Part shown: piece by piece, positions 1 to 5,618 of the stretch
Layout of the letters: each line of letters opens with the position of its first letter
Numbering within the stretch: position 1 is the first letter of the stretch
NCBI GenBank assembly: GCA_031269135.1
Contig: JAISZP010000236.1
Location: forward strand, 1 to 8,317
DNA: 8,317 bases
Direction: 5' to 3'
Origin: Deltaproteobacteria bacterium
Lineage (GTDB): Bacteria > Desulfobacterota > Desulfarculia > Adiutricales > Adiutricaceae
Made by a program: the position numbers and the translations under genes
Notes under the pieces: generated by a model
The model's input: the letters and a program-made list of their open reading frames with translations, nothing else
What the model was told of the DNA's origin: nothing
Databases searched by the model: none

Positions 1-59
1 GGTCCATGAGATTCTCCAAAAGTCGCGACCCTGAAATTTCGCCCGGTAAGGCTAGACAT
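1..59 (-). CDS. aroC: Chorismate synthase, N-terminal fragment (runs off window)
   Basis: The minus strand from 59 down to the left edge reads MSSLTGRNFRVATFGESHG, followed by the first two bases of a proline codon. This matches the start of chorismate synthase, whose N-terminus is typically G-x-x-F-R-x-(T/S)-T-F-G-E-S-H-G. The invariant FGESHG segment holds the conserved His of the FMN/EPSP site. The enzyme makes chorismate from EPSP by a 1,4-anti elimination and needs reduced FMN. The ATG at 59-57 is preceded by CAGGAA about 6 nt upstream, a good ribosome site that supports this start. It follows aroKB in the same direction, so it is probably the fourth gene of the aro operon. Only 19 codons are visible. 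The call rests on the motif and on the pathway context, which agree. Confidence 0.87.
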   Translation of the reverse strand, partial: MSSLTGRNFRVATFGESHG

Positions 60-73
60 ATATGATTCCTGAT

Positions 74-227
74 GATTGAAATTCTAGTGAATAAAATTAT
101 AGCTGATTGAAATTATGGCGATTAAAACTATGGCTGATTGAAAGTATAGGCGATAAAAGCGTTTATGATTAAAAGTAGATATAATTAAAAAAATAGACGA
201 TCAAGTCTTTGCGATGAAGACTGCGGA
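74..227 (+). repeat. Degenerate 15-16 bp tandem repeat between aroKB and aroC (about 10 units)
   Basis: About ten head-to-tail units of 14-16 bp with the loose plus-strand consensus GATTGAAATTATGGCT. Units begin near 74, 89, 105, 120, 136, 152, 167, 183, 199 and 213. The central ones (105-151) are the best conserved and the last two are weak. The array lies inside the aro operon and stops just before the aroC ribosome site. It is A/T-rich, unlike the flanking genes. I see no conserved spacer structure and no coding potential on either strand. Confidence 0.7.
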
Positions 228-250
228 TTTTCACGCGCGGCGCGGTCAGC

Positions 251-276
251 AAACAACCGCAGCGCCTCTGCGCTTT
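251..276 (-). terminator. Weak hairpin downstream of aroKB
   Basis: AGCGC-CTCT-GCGCT (261-274) can form a 5-bp stem with a 4-nt loop, or alternatively CGCAG/CTGCG at 258-273. On the minus strand, downstream of aroKB, it is followed by GCGGTTGTTT. The T-tract is poor, so complete termination before aroC is doubtful. It could be an attenuator or an mRNA-stabilising stem. Confidence 0.3.
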
Positions 277-324
277 CTATTAATGACGACATTCAACAAT
301 AGCGATAGTCGGCGATATCGGCGG

Positions 325-1962
325 TCAGCTGTAGTTTTTTGAGATGGTTTCGGCGGCCGCCAAAATTTGGTCCGGCTGCGCTTCCACGACCAGAGGCTTG
401 CAGGGAGCGCTTAGGGCCACAAACTTCAACTTCCCATCCCTGATTTTTTTGTCGAAACCTAAAAGGTTTGTTACATAATCAGCAGGCGGACTATCTGGGA
501 ATTTTTCGCCGGAGAGTTTACGACACAGCAGAGCGCCGCTATGAGCTATTTCGGGAGCAAGACCGTGACGAGTCTTGGAAAATTCCAAAGCCACCGCCAG
601 GCCCAAGGCCACGGCTCTCCCGTGGCTCGCCTCGGGAGCGTTATAGCTCTCGACGACGTGTCCGTAGGTATGTCCCAGATTCAATATGTCGCGAATGCCC
701 TTTTCTTCCCGAAAATCTTTTTCCACCAGATCCGCTTTGGCTTTGGCCGAGCGGTGAATGACTTCAGTCAGGAGCGGAAGATCGCCTAGCCGGATATTTT
801 CCAACTGCCGGGTGATCAAGCTCGACAGGGCGCCGTCGAACAACAGGCCTGTCTTGAAGGCTTCCACCAGCCCCTCGTCTATTAAATCCACCGGGAGCTG
901 CGATAAGACCCAAGGGTCTATCCAGACTTCTCTGGGCAGGTGAAAGAGGCCCACTTGATTTTTGGCTCCGGCTAGATTTACGGCGGTTTTCCCTCCGACG
1001 GCGGCATCGACCGCGCCAAGCAGGGTAGTGGGGGCCAACACCAAATTTATGCCTCGCCGGAACAAACCGGCGCAAAAGCCGCCTAAGTCGGTGACGCTGC
1101 CGCCGCCGCGGGCGACTAAAAAATCCGACCGGTCAAGTTTCGCCTGAGCCATCCGGGTCAAAACCGCAGAGGCTTCCGAAAGAGTTTTGGAACTCTCCCC
1201 TCTTTGAGAGGCGTAGTGGACTTCGGCCTCCGGCAGGGCCTCAAGGAATGCGTCTGGTTCGTCTTTGAAAAAACCGTCGATTAAAGCGAATGCCCGTCTT
1301 TTCCCGATCAGATCGTCGGCTAGAGATTTAAGCCTTTCGCTAGGGGCGTAGGTGCGGATTATGGAGTTTTTGCCTTCGGTAGTCAGCGTTATCGCGGGTT
1401 CTTCAAGTATGTAGTCTCTTATGTATCTGGCGACCTGTTCGCTGGGATTGGAGGCGGGGGTCACTCTTCCGCATTCGAGGTACAGAGGTCTTCGGCTGAA
1501 ATAACGCTTTTTGAAAGCCGCCCAGTTTTGGGCGAGAGGTCTTAGGGTTCGCGCTTGATCGTCAAGGCGCTCCCAGGCGGCTTCGGGCGTCAGATCCAAA
1601 AAAAAGGTCAGCACCGACTTTAAGGCCAAGCGGTTGCCGGGCGCCTCGACCAAACCGCCGCCGGTGGAGACGACCAAGGGGCGGTCGTGGTTCATGAGGT
1701 TTAGAAGGAGGGCGGTTTCGGCTTGTCGGAAAAATTTTTCTCCAAAGCTCTCAAAGATCTCCGGGACGCTTTTTTGGTGGCTTTTTTCCAGCTCTTCATC
1801 CATATCCACAAAGGGGCGGCGAAGAGTTTCGGCTAAGAGTCTTCCCACGGTGGTTTTACCCGCGCCCATGAAACCTATCAGAAACACGTGTCTTTCGGCG
1901 TCAAGCCTCGGCGGACCCAAGCTCGAGAGACTCGGAGAGGAAAAGAGGGTCAGATCGTTCAA
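325..1962 (-). CDS. aroKB: Bifunctional shikimate kinase / 3-dehydroquinate synthase
   Basis: Two shikimate-pathway enzymes in one 545-residue chain. The N-terminal kinase (about residues 24-185) phosphorylates shikimate with ATP. It shows Walker A GFMGAGKTT (30-38), the DMD motif (D53, D55), R79, the GGG loop (101-103), the lid RPL (R141) and RRPLY (R158). The C-terminal 3-dehydroquinate synthase (about 195-545) converts DAHP to 3-dehydroquinate using NAD and a divalent metal. It has GGGSVTDLGGF (286-296), D319, GGKT (K325), KN (334-335), E367, K370, R424, N428, H431, H435 and H447. The spacing fits the metal ligands Glu/His/His (E367, H431, H447) of the family. All expected catalytic residues are present in both halves, so both should be active. 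The TTG start at 1962 is preceded by AGGAAAGG about 6 nt upstream. It lies 23 nt after aroE. The kinase-first fusion order is also known from Thermotoga AroKB. Confidence 0.95.
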   Translation of the reverse strand: MNDLTLFSSPSLSSLGPPRLDAERHVFLIGFMGAGKTTVGRLLAETLRRPFVDMDEELEKSHQKSVPEIFESFGEKFFRQAETALLLNLMNHDRPLVVSTGGGLVEAPGNRLALKSVLTFFLDLTPEAAWERLDDQARTLRPLAQNWAAFKKRYFSRRPLYLECGRVTPASNPSEQVARYIRDYILEEPAITLTTEGKNSIIRTYAPSERLKSLADDLIGKRRAFALIDGFFKDEPDAFLEALPEAEVHYASQRGESSKTLSEASAVLTRMAQAKLDRSDFLVARGGGSVTDLGGFCAGLFRRGINLVLAPTTLLGAVDAAVGGKTAVNLAGAKNQVGLFHLPREVWIDPWVLSQLPVDLIDEGLVEAFKTGLLFDGALSSLITRQLENIRLGDLPLLTEVIHRSAKAKADLVEKDFREEKGIRDILNLGHTYGHVVESYNAPEASHGRAVALGLAVALEFSKTRHGLAPEIAHSGALLCRKLSGEKFPDSPPADYVTNLLGFDKKIRDGKLKFVALSAPCKPLVVEAQPDQILAAAETISKNYS

Positions 1963-1985
1963 TGAAAGCCTTTCCTAGGCGCTTT

Positions 1986-2816
1986 TCAGCCGTCGATGGG
2001 CGTAGCTACCCAATTGTCCAAGGTGGTCAAAAACGGCTCAAGAGTCGGGTCCGAGCCGGTCCAGAGGATGAAGGAGAGCCTGGCTTGGTGAGCGAGCATG
2101 GGCAGACCGTCGGAAAAATGGGCCTTGGCTTTGACGGCCAAATCTTTCCAGTAATTTAACGGTCTTGAGTAGTTTATGTCGATTACGACGGCGTTCGCGC
2201 CAGTCCCGGGCCTAGGGAGAAACTCTCCCAATTCCGACGGGCTTGAAGCTGAAGTGGCGTTGACGATCAGATCGAAGCAAGGCTCTTGAGGAAGCTGTTC
2301 GACTTCGACGAAGGGAAAGGAGAATTCTTCGGCTAAACGCTTGCCGGCGTTGCTGCGTCTGCATGTGAGAGCGACCGATAGTCCCTTGCTGCGAAATGCC
2401 TGGCAGACTGCGCGGGCCGCGCCTCCCGCGCCTATTATCAGCGAGCGCTCGAAGCCGCGGGTAAGGTAGGCGTCGCTGAATCCCTGGGCGTCGGTATTGC
2501 TTCCGATGTAGCCGCCTTTGGAGTAGATTAAGGTGTTTACCGCGCTTGTCGCCAAGGCCTCATTGGTGAGGCTGGCGAGATAAGGCTTCACCGCTTCTTT
2601 TAAAGGCGCGGTGACGTTCAAGCCGGCGAATCCTTTTTCCCAGAGTTCCTTCAAGAGATTCTCCAGATTCGCGGACTGAGCCTCTATCGGGATATAGGAG
2701 CCTTCCAGACCCAGCGACCTTAAGGCCGCTTGGTGCATGGCCGGCGAAGGCGATTTGAATACGCGTTTGTCTCCAAGAAGCCCCAACTTAAAGGGGGCGT
2801 TAGTTAATCTTTCCAT
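1986..2816 (-). CDS. aroE: Shikimate dehydrogenase
   Basis: Reduces 3-dehydroshikimate to shikimate with NADPH in the cytoplasm. The 276-residue length is normal for AroE. Visible motifs are the shikimate-binding SPSPAMH (S22, S24), NVTAPLK (67-73, catalytic K73), AVNT (92-95), NTDAQGF (catalytic partner D109), the Rossmann loop GAGGAARAV (129-137), NATS (186-189), and GLPMLAHQA followed by FILWTG near the C-terminus. The basic cluster CRR...KR (152-160) after the second strand suits NADP(H). Two small departures from the usual family motif are visible. The residue before the SxS motif is Lys rather than the common His, and NTDG is NTDA. The ATG at 2816 lies inside the end of aroA (13-nt overlap) with no good Shine-Dalgarno site, so translation is probably coupled to aroA. 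It is followed 23 nt later by aroKB. Confidence 0.95.
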   Translation of the reverse strand: MERLTNAPFKLGLLGDKRVFKSPSPAMHQAALRSLGLEGSYIPIEAQSANLENLLKELWEKGFAGLNVTAPLKEAVKPYLASLTNEALATSAVNTLIYSKGGYIGSNTDAQGFSDAYLTRGFERSLIIGAGGAARAVCQAFRSKGLSVALTCRRSNAGKRLAEEFSFPFVEVEQLPQEPCFDLIVNATSASSPSELGEFLPRPGTGANAVVIDINYSRPLNYWKDLAVKAKAHFSDGLPMLAHQARLSFILWTGSDPTLEPFLTTLDNWVATPIDG

Positions 2817-4063
2817 AATAGATTGAGATCGTCTTGAAAAGTTGGGTAGGAAATGGAGATCGACTCTTCTCCGATGATGGGGATCTTGGCGCCGGCTATC
2901 TTTAAGGCCAACGTCAGCATCATGGCTAAACGGTGGTCGTGGCCGGAATCAAGAGACTGAGGGAGAATGAACGAGGTTGGTCCCTCGATGATCAAGTCGT
3001 CGCCTTCGACGTTGATTCTGGCGCCTAAGGCGCCCAGCTGGTGGCGGATGCTCGTCAGCCTATCGGTTTCTTTGATTCGAAGTTCTCCGACGTTGTGGAA
3101 GACCGTTGTCCCCTTGGCCTGAGTCGCGGCCAGAGCGAGGATGGGGATCTCGTCTATGAGCGAGGGCACTTGATCCGCCTCAACGGTGGTGGCCTTCAGG
3201 GGTCCGTCGTATTGGACCGTGACCTCTCCGGTAGGTTCCGGGGTATCCCCGGTCATGGTCAGACTCACCTTGGCGCCCATCTTGTCGAGGACTCTCAAAA
3301 ATCCCGTGCGGCCGTAGCTCATCAGCATGTTTTGAGCCGAAACCTGGCTGCCGGCGACGATGGAAGCCGCCACTAAAAAGAAAGCCGCCGAAGAAGGGTC
3401 GGAGGGGGTCGAAAAAAACCGCGATAGAGTCAAGCTGCTCGGCTGCACGGTGTTTTTCAAGCCTTCGGACGTCAGGCGCCCGCCCCAGTAATTGATTAAA
3501 CGCTCGGTGTGGTCCCTGGTTTGAGCGGGTTCGGTCACGGAAGTGGGAGAAGAGGCCTGAAGGCCGGCTAACAATATCGCGCTCTTTAACTGGGCGCTGG
3601 CCTGGGTCAACTGAAAATCGCCGCCGGCAAGGGAGCTTCCCTCTATAATCACCGGAGGGTTGCCTGATTTGGTCTCTATTTTGGCGCCCATGGCCCGCAG
3701 AGGTTTAGCGACTCTCTCCATGGGCCGCTTTCGAAGCTGATTGTCTCCGTCGAGAATGAAGCGGCCTTTAAGACTGCTCAACAGTCCCATCAGCAGACGA
3801 ATTGTGGTGCCGGAATTTCGGCAGTCCAGCTCAAGCGTCTTTTCGCTTGAAAAAGCGCCCCCCAGCCCTTTAATCGCCAGACCTTTGGCCTGAGTCGCGG
3901 CTTGACCTCCCAACTGCTTGAAGATGCTGAGAGAGGTGTTGACGTCATCGCATCCGGACAAGCCGGAAACCAACATCTCGCCATTGGCTATTATGCTCAT
4001 CAAAATCAGACGATGACTGATGGATTTGTCACCCGGAGGGGTGAACTGGCCTATAAGCGGCAT
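2804..4063 (-). CDS. aroA: 3-phosphoshikimate 1-carboxyvinyltransferase (EPSP synthase, class II-like)
   Basis: Transfers enolpyruvate from PEP to shikimate 3-phosphate. Numbered from the ATG at 4063 (419 residues), it shows PGDKSISHR (10-18, K13), NSGTT-IR (83-89), RKRPM (111-115), SAQLKSA (156-162), TRDHTER (182-188), DPSSAAF (222-228), IDEIP (catalytic D304), KETDR (331-335, E332) and DHR (376-378). GDKSISHR, NSGTTIR and TRDHTER resemble class II (Bacillus-like) enzymes more than E. coli AroA. The position matching E. coli G96 is Gly (G85). The frame is open further, to a GTG at 4069. I chose the ATG at 4063 because TTTGGAG sits 5 nt upstream of it, whereas the GTG overlaps that ribosome site. 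It is the first gene of the aro operon, with the promoter at 4197-4225, and it overlaps aroE by 13 nt. Confidence 0.95.
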   Translation of the reverse strand: MPLIGQFTPPGDKSISHRLILMSIIANGEMLVSGLSGCDDVNTSLSIFKQLGGQAATQAKGLAIKGLGGAFSSEKTLELDCRNSGTTIRLLMGLLSSLKGRFILDGDNQLRKRPMERVAKPLRAMGAKIETKSGNPPVIIEGSSLAGGDFQLTQASAQLKSAILLAGLQASSPTSVTEPAQTRDHTERLINYWGGRLTSEGLKNTVQPSSLTLSRFFSTPSDPSSAAFFLVAASIVAGSQVSAQNMLMSYGRTGFLRVLDKMGAKVSLTMTGDTPEPTGEVTVQYDGPLKATTVEADQVPSLIDEIPILALAATQAKGTTVFHNVGELRIKETDRLTSIRHQLGALGARINVEGDDLIIEGPTSFILPQSLDSGHDHRLAMMLTLALKIAGAKIPIIGEESISISYPTFQDDLNLLWKD

Positions 4064-4068
4064 GGGCA

Positions 4069-4075
4069 CTCCAAA
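4069..4075 (-). promoter_or_regulatory. Ribosome binding site that fixes the aroA start
   Basis: On the minus strand TTTGGAG is followed by TGCCC and then ATG (4063-4061), a standard 5-nt spacing. The upstream in-frame GTG (4069-4067) overlaps the GGAG, so it is unlikely to be the start. Confidence 0.7.
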
Positions 4076-4148
4076 CTGGGCTTATTATCCCATTATCCGG
4101 GAAGCTGACGGGGAGCGGTCTTTTCTTCGTCTGTTTTCCCAGGTTATT

Positions 4149-4177
4149 GGGCCAGACGCCGAGAAAGCGTTTGGTCC
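4149..4177 (-). promoter_or_regulatory. Imperfect stem-loop in the aroA leader
   Basis: In the aro transcript, GGACCAAACGC pairs with GCGTCTGGCCC around the 7-nt loop TTTCTCG. That gives nine Watson-Crick pairs and two A-C mismatches. It would lie about 13-41 nt after the predicted transcription start. No T-tract follows, so it is not a simple terminator. It could be a leader control element or a 5' stabiliser. I recognise no known riboswitch or T-box. Confidence 0.3.
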
Positions 4178-4196
4178 GATTGTGATTGTCTTTGAC

Positions 4197-4225
4197 ATTA
4201 TCCTTCAAATTAAGCTCTCATTCAA
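4197..4225 (-). promoter_or_regulatory. Sigma70-like promoter of the aro operon
   Basis: On the minus strand the -35 is TTGAAT (4225-4220) and the -10 is GATAAT (4202-4197), with a 17-bp spacer. Matches to consensus are 4/6 and 5/6. The predicted start is near 4190, giving a leader of about 125 nt before the aroA ATG. It is the best promoter-like pair I found upstream of aroA. Confidence 0.5.
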
Positions 4226-4247
4226 GGTAAGAAGTTTTTTTAGGCGC

Positions 4248-4330
4248 TATGGCGCGCTCTTAGAGAAATATGGCGCGTTCCAAAGCGCTATGGTGCGCTC
4301 AAAATATATGAATTCCAAATATATGAACTG
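4248..4330 (+). repeat. Degenerate tandem repeat, TATGGCGCG type
   Basis: Four to five units begin at 4248, 4269, 4289, 4307 and 4322, with shrinking period (21, 20, 18, 15 bp). The first three share TATGGYGCGYTC followed by an A-rich tail. The later ones keep only TATGAA. It lies just upstream of the aro promoter and next to a second block of different consensus. Confidence 0.55.
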
Positions 4331-4362
4331 CTCGGCGTTTTTAGATTTCCCAGTCGCCGTGA

Positions 4363-4443
4363 GCTTTGGACTGCTTTAGCTTTGGACTGCCTTAACTATG
4401 GACTCTCTTGACTTTCGGCCTTGAGCAATAGACTTGCCCTATT
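4363..4443 (+). repeat. 16-bp tandem repeat, GCTTTGGACTGCTTTA type
   Basis: Units begin at 4363, 4379, 4395, 4411 and 4427, four exactly 16 bp and the last 17 bp. The first two differ at one position, the third keeps TATGGACTCTCTT, and the others are more diverged. Related GAAGTC motifs continue to about 4463. There is no coding potential. Confidence 0.6.
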
Positions 4444-4474
4444 GAAGTCGCGCTTTGAAGTCTTGCGGGATTTT

Positions 4475-4494
4475 GTCGGCGGATTATCGCCGAC
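4475..4494. other. Perfect 7-bp GC-rich hairpin
   Basis: GTCGGCG, loop GATTAT, CGCCGAC is an exact inverted repeat. Neither strand has a T-tract after it, so it is not a typical intrinsic terminator. It lies between repeat blocks and far from either start codon. It may be a protein site or a structural hairpin. Confidence 0.4.
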
Positions 4495-4615
4495 CCATAT
4501 CAAATTTAGTCTATTATACATTAATATCATACTTTAAGCTTGCTCGCTTCAAAACATCCAAACAGCAAACAGCTCGTAAAACTTCTTAGCTCCAAATCGT
4601 GAACTACCGGTCTAA

Positions 4616-4730
4616 AAAGTTCCTGATAGATAGAAAGCTCCCGACAGAATAAAAAACTCACGAGTAGGATAGGAAGCTCCCGAAAGCATAGAAGTTCCAG
4701 ATAGGACAGGAAACACCAGACGGCATAATA
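4616..4730 (+). repeat. Degenerate 18-21 bp tandem repeat, GAAAGCTCCCGA type
   Basis: Six units begin at 4616, 4634, 4653, 4673, 4691 and 4710. The loose consensus is RAAGYTCCCGANAGNATAG, best kept in the second and fourth units. More decayed copies seem to extend left to about 4580. A similar pair of units occurs in inverted orientation at 8244-8268 (minus strand GGAAAGCTCC then GGAAAGTTCAG). The array lies about 180 bp upstream of the cheY-cheA promoter. Confidence 0.6.
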
Positions 4731-4835
4731 GAAAATATCGGCGGTTTTTTTGGCTCAATTTTTCATCAGGCGCCGGAGATCGCATAAAAAATGATTTTAT
4801 TCGTCCGAACAATTCCAAAAATAGAATTTCGTAAA

Positions 4836-4851
4836 TACAGCTATGTCTGTA
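4836..4851. promoter_or_regulatory. Short dyad upstream of the cheY promoter
   Basis: TACAG-N6-CTGTA is a perfect 5-bp inverted repeat. It lies roughly 95-110 bp before the predicted start site. It could be a regulator site, but such short dyads also occur by chance. Confidence 0.2.
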
Positions 4852-4887
4852 AATTTTTCTTCCAAGCTTTTTGCTCTAGAATTTTTC

Positions 4888-4903
4888 CAGATCTTTTCAG
4901 ATC
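4888..4903. promoter_or_regulatory. CAGATC direct repeat, one helical turn apart
   Basis: CAGATC occurs at 4888 and 4898, 10 bp apart, and the same bases form the dyad GATCT-N4-AGATC (4890-4903). This is about -59 to -44 relative to the predicted cheY start site, a usual position for an activator. No regulator family is suggested. Confidence 0.25.
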
Positions 4904-4911
4904 CCATTTTC

Positions 4912-4940
4912 TGGACTGAATTGAGCGGTAATGTTATAAT
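4912..4940 (+). promoter_or_regulatory. Extended -10 sigma70-type promoter for cheY-cheA
   Basis: The -10 TATAAT (4935-4940) matches consensus exactly and carries the extended element TG one base upstream (4932-4933). A weaker -35, TGGACT (4912-4917), lies 17 bp upstream. The predicted start is near 4947, giving a leader of about 205 nt before cheY. I saw no flagellar sigma28-type promoter, but did not scan for it exhaustively. Confidence 0.6.
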
Positions 4941-4949
4941 GTCGCTAAA

Positions 4950-4974
4950 ATACCGAAAAAAGTTTTTTCGGTAT
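4950..4974. promoter_or_regulatory. Perfect 12-bp inverted repeat at the start of the cheY-cheA transcript
   Basis: ATACCGAAAAAA, a single G, then the exact reverse complement. It begins about 3 nt after the predicted transcription start. It could be a repressor operator or a 5' RNA hairpin. It does not look like a standard terminator, because the T-run is inside the stem and no T-tract follows. Confidence 0.5.
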
Positions 4975-5153
4975 CAGTCTATAGGTCCGCGTTAATCAGC
5001 AGACCTGTTTCGATCCGACGAAAATAGCCGGCAGTTTCCTAAGGTCGTCCTTAAGAGGTTGCTGCGGCGTTGTATATCAATTAAAAATTTTTTAATAGTT
5101 GCAAATTATTAATTTTGTCACTCATGCCTTACTAGCGTCTAAAGGTGAAGAAC

Positions 5154-5534
5154 ATGCCTCTGGGTTCTGGACAAACCGTGCTGATTGTCGATGATTCTCC
5201 AGTCATGCGGCAGATGCTCTTTAAGATGTTCGAAAAAGAGGGTTTTAATGTAGTAGGGCAGGCTTGCGACGGCGAGGCGGCCCTTTCTCTTTTCGAGCAA
5301 CTCAAACCGGAGCTGACTACCCTTGATATCGTCATGCCCAAGATACGCGGCACTGAAGTCTTAGAGAGGATAATGGGCAAATTTCCCGACAGTCGCATCA
5401 TCATGGCCTCTTCCGTTTCGGATGCGAGGACCGTTATGCATTGCCTCAAAATCGGGGCTAAACAGTACATCATCAAGCCTTATGACGAGGATAAGGTCAT
5501 GACGGCGGTCAAAAAAGCCCTGAACATCCCGTAA
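5154..5534 (+). CDS. cheY: Single-domain response regulator, CheY-like
   Basis: A receiver domain with no output domain, 126 residues from the chosen start. It has the acidic pair D13-D14, phosphoacceptor D58 (in LDIVMPKIRGTEVL), the switch Ser S86, Y105 and conserved K108 (KPY). The spacing from switch residue to Lys (22) matches E. coli CheY T87-K109. It should take phosphate from a histidine kinase, most likely the CheA encoded next, and signal by protein contact. A GTG at 5145 is also in frame, but it overlaps the ribosome site AAAGGTG. The ATG at 5154 has that site 6 nt upstream and is the better start. Single-domain regulators of this shape also serve in non-motility pathways, so the symbol reflects family and neighbour, not proven chemotaxis. 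Confidence 0.9.
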   Translation: MPLGSGQTVLIVDDSPVMRQMLFKMFEKEGFNVVGQACDGEAALSLFEQLKPELTTLDIVMPKIRGTEVLERIMGKFPDSRIIMASSVSDARTVMHCLKIGAKQYIIKPYDEDKVMTAVKKALNIP

Positions 5535-5596
5535 GGAACGCAGCGTTTCCTTAGCGGGCTTTGGGTCTGCGTCAAGCGATCTGGGGCTCAATCGCT
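5532..5596 (+). other. Two hairpins in the cheY-cheA gap
   Basis: The first starts at the cheY stop codon: TAAGGAACG, loop CAG, CGTTTCCTTA (5532-5553), nine pairs with one bulged T. The second is AGCGAT, 10-nt loop, ATCGCT (5575-5580 and 5591-5596). Neither has a proper T-tract, so read-through into cheA is likely. They could set the relative amounts of regulator and kinase by mRNA processing. Confidence 0.35.
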
Positions 5597-5618
5597 CTTT
5601 CAGTCGCGGGGGAAGTAA

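Larger units (their letters stand above)
4064..5153. other. Gene-free divergent region between aroA and cheY
   Basis: About 1.09 kb with no credible gene on either strand. From left to right it holds the aroA leader and promoter (4064-4225), two degenerate repeat blocks (4248-4330, 4363-4443), a GC-rich hairpin (4475-4494) and an A/T-rich patch (about 4495-4540). Then come a third repeat block (4616-4730) and the cheY-cheA promoter region with its palindromes (4836-4974). The last part is a leader of about 200 nt with several A/T-rich dyads (for example ATTAAAAA and its complement at 5080-5096). The open frames here are short, lack ribosome sites and run through repeats. Confidence 0.75.

Noticed and set aside
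764..1075. Arg-rich open frames inside aroKB on both strands
   Set aside because: They are other-frame shadows of a gene with full catalytic motifs.
4020..4379. Plus-strand open frame of 119 residues across the aroA start and leader
   Set aside because: It overlaps aroA antisense and runs through two repeat blocks. There is no recognisable protein.
4612..4818. Minus-strand open frame with repeated LSGA/LSGT peptides (68 residues)
   Set aside because: It runs through the 18-21 bp repeat, which creates the repeated peptide. It has a TTG start with no ribosome site, and the unit lengths are not kept as multiples of three.
4950..4974. The 12-bp palindrome as an intrinsic terminator
   Set aside because: The T-run is within the stem and followed by CGGTAT, not a T-tract, and it lies just after a strong promoter.
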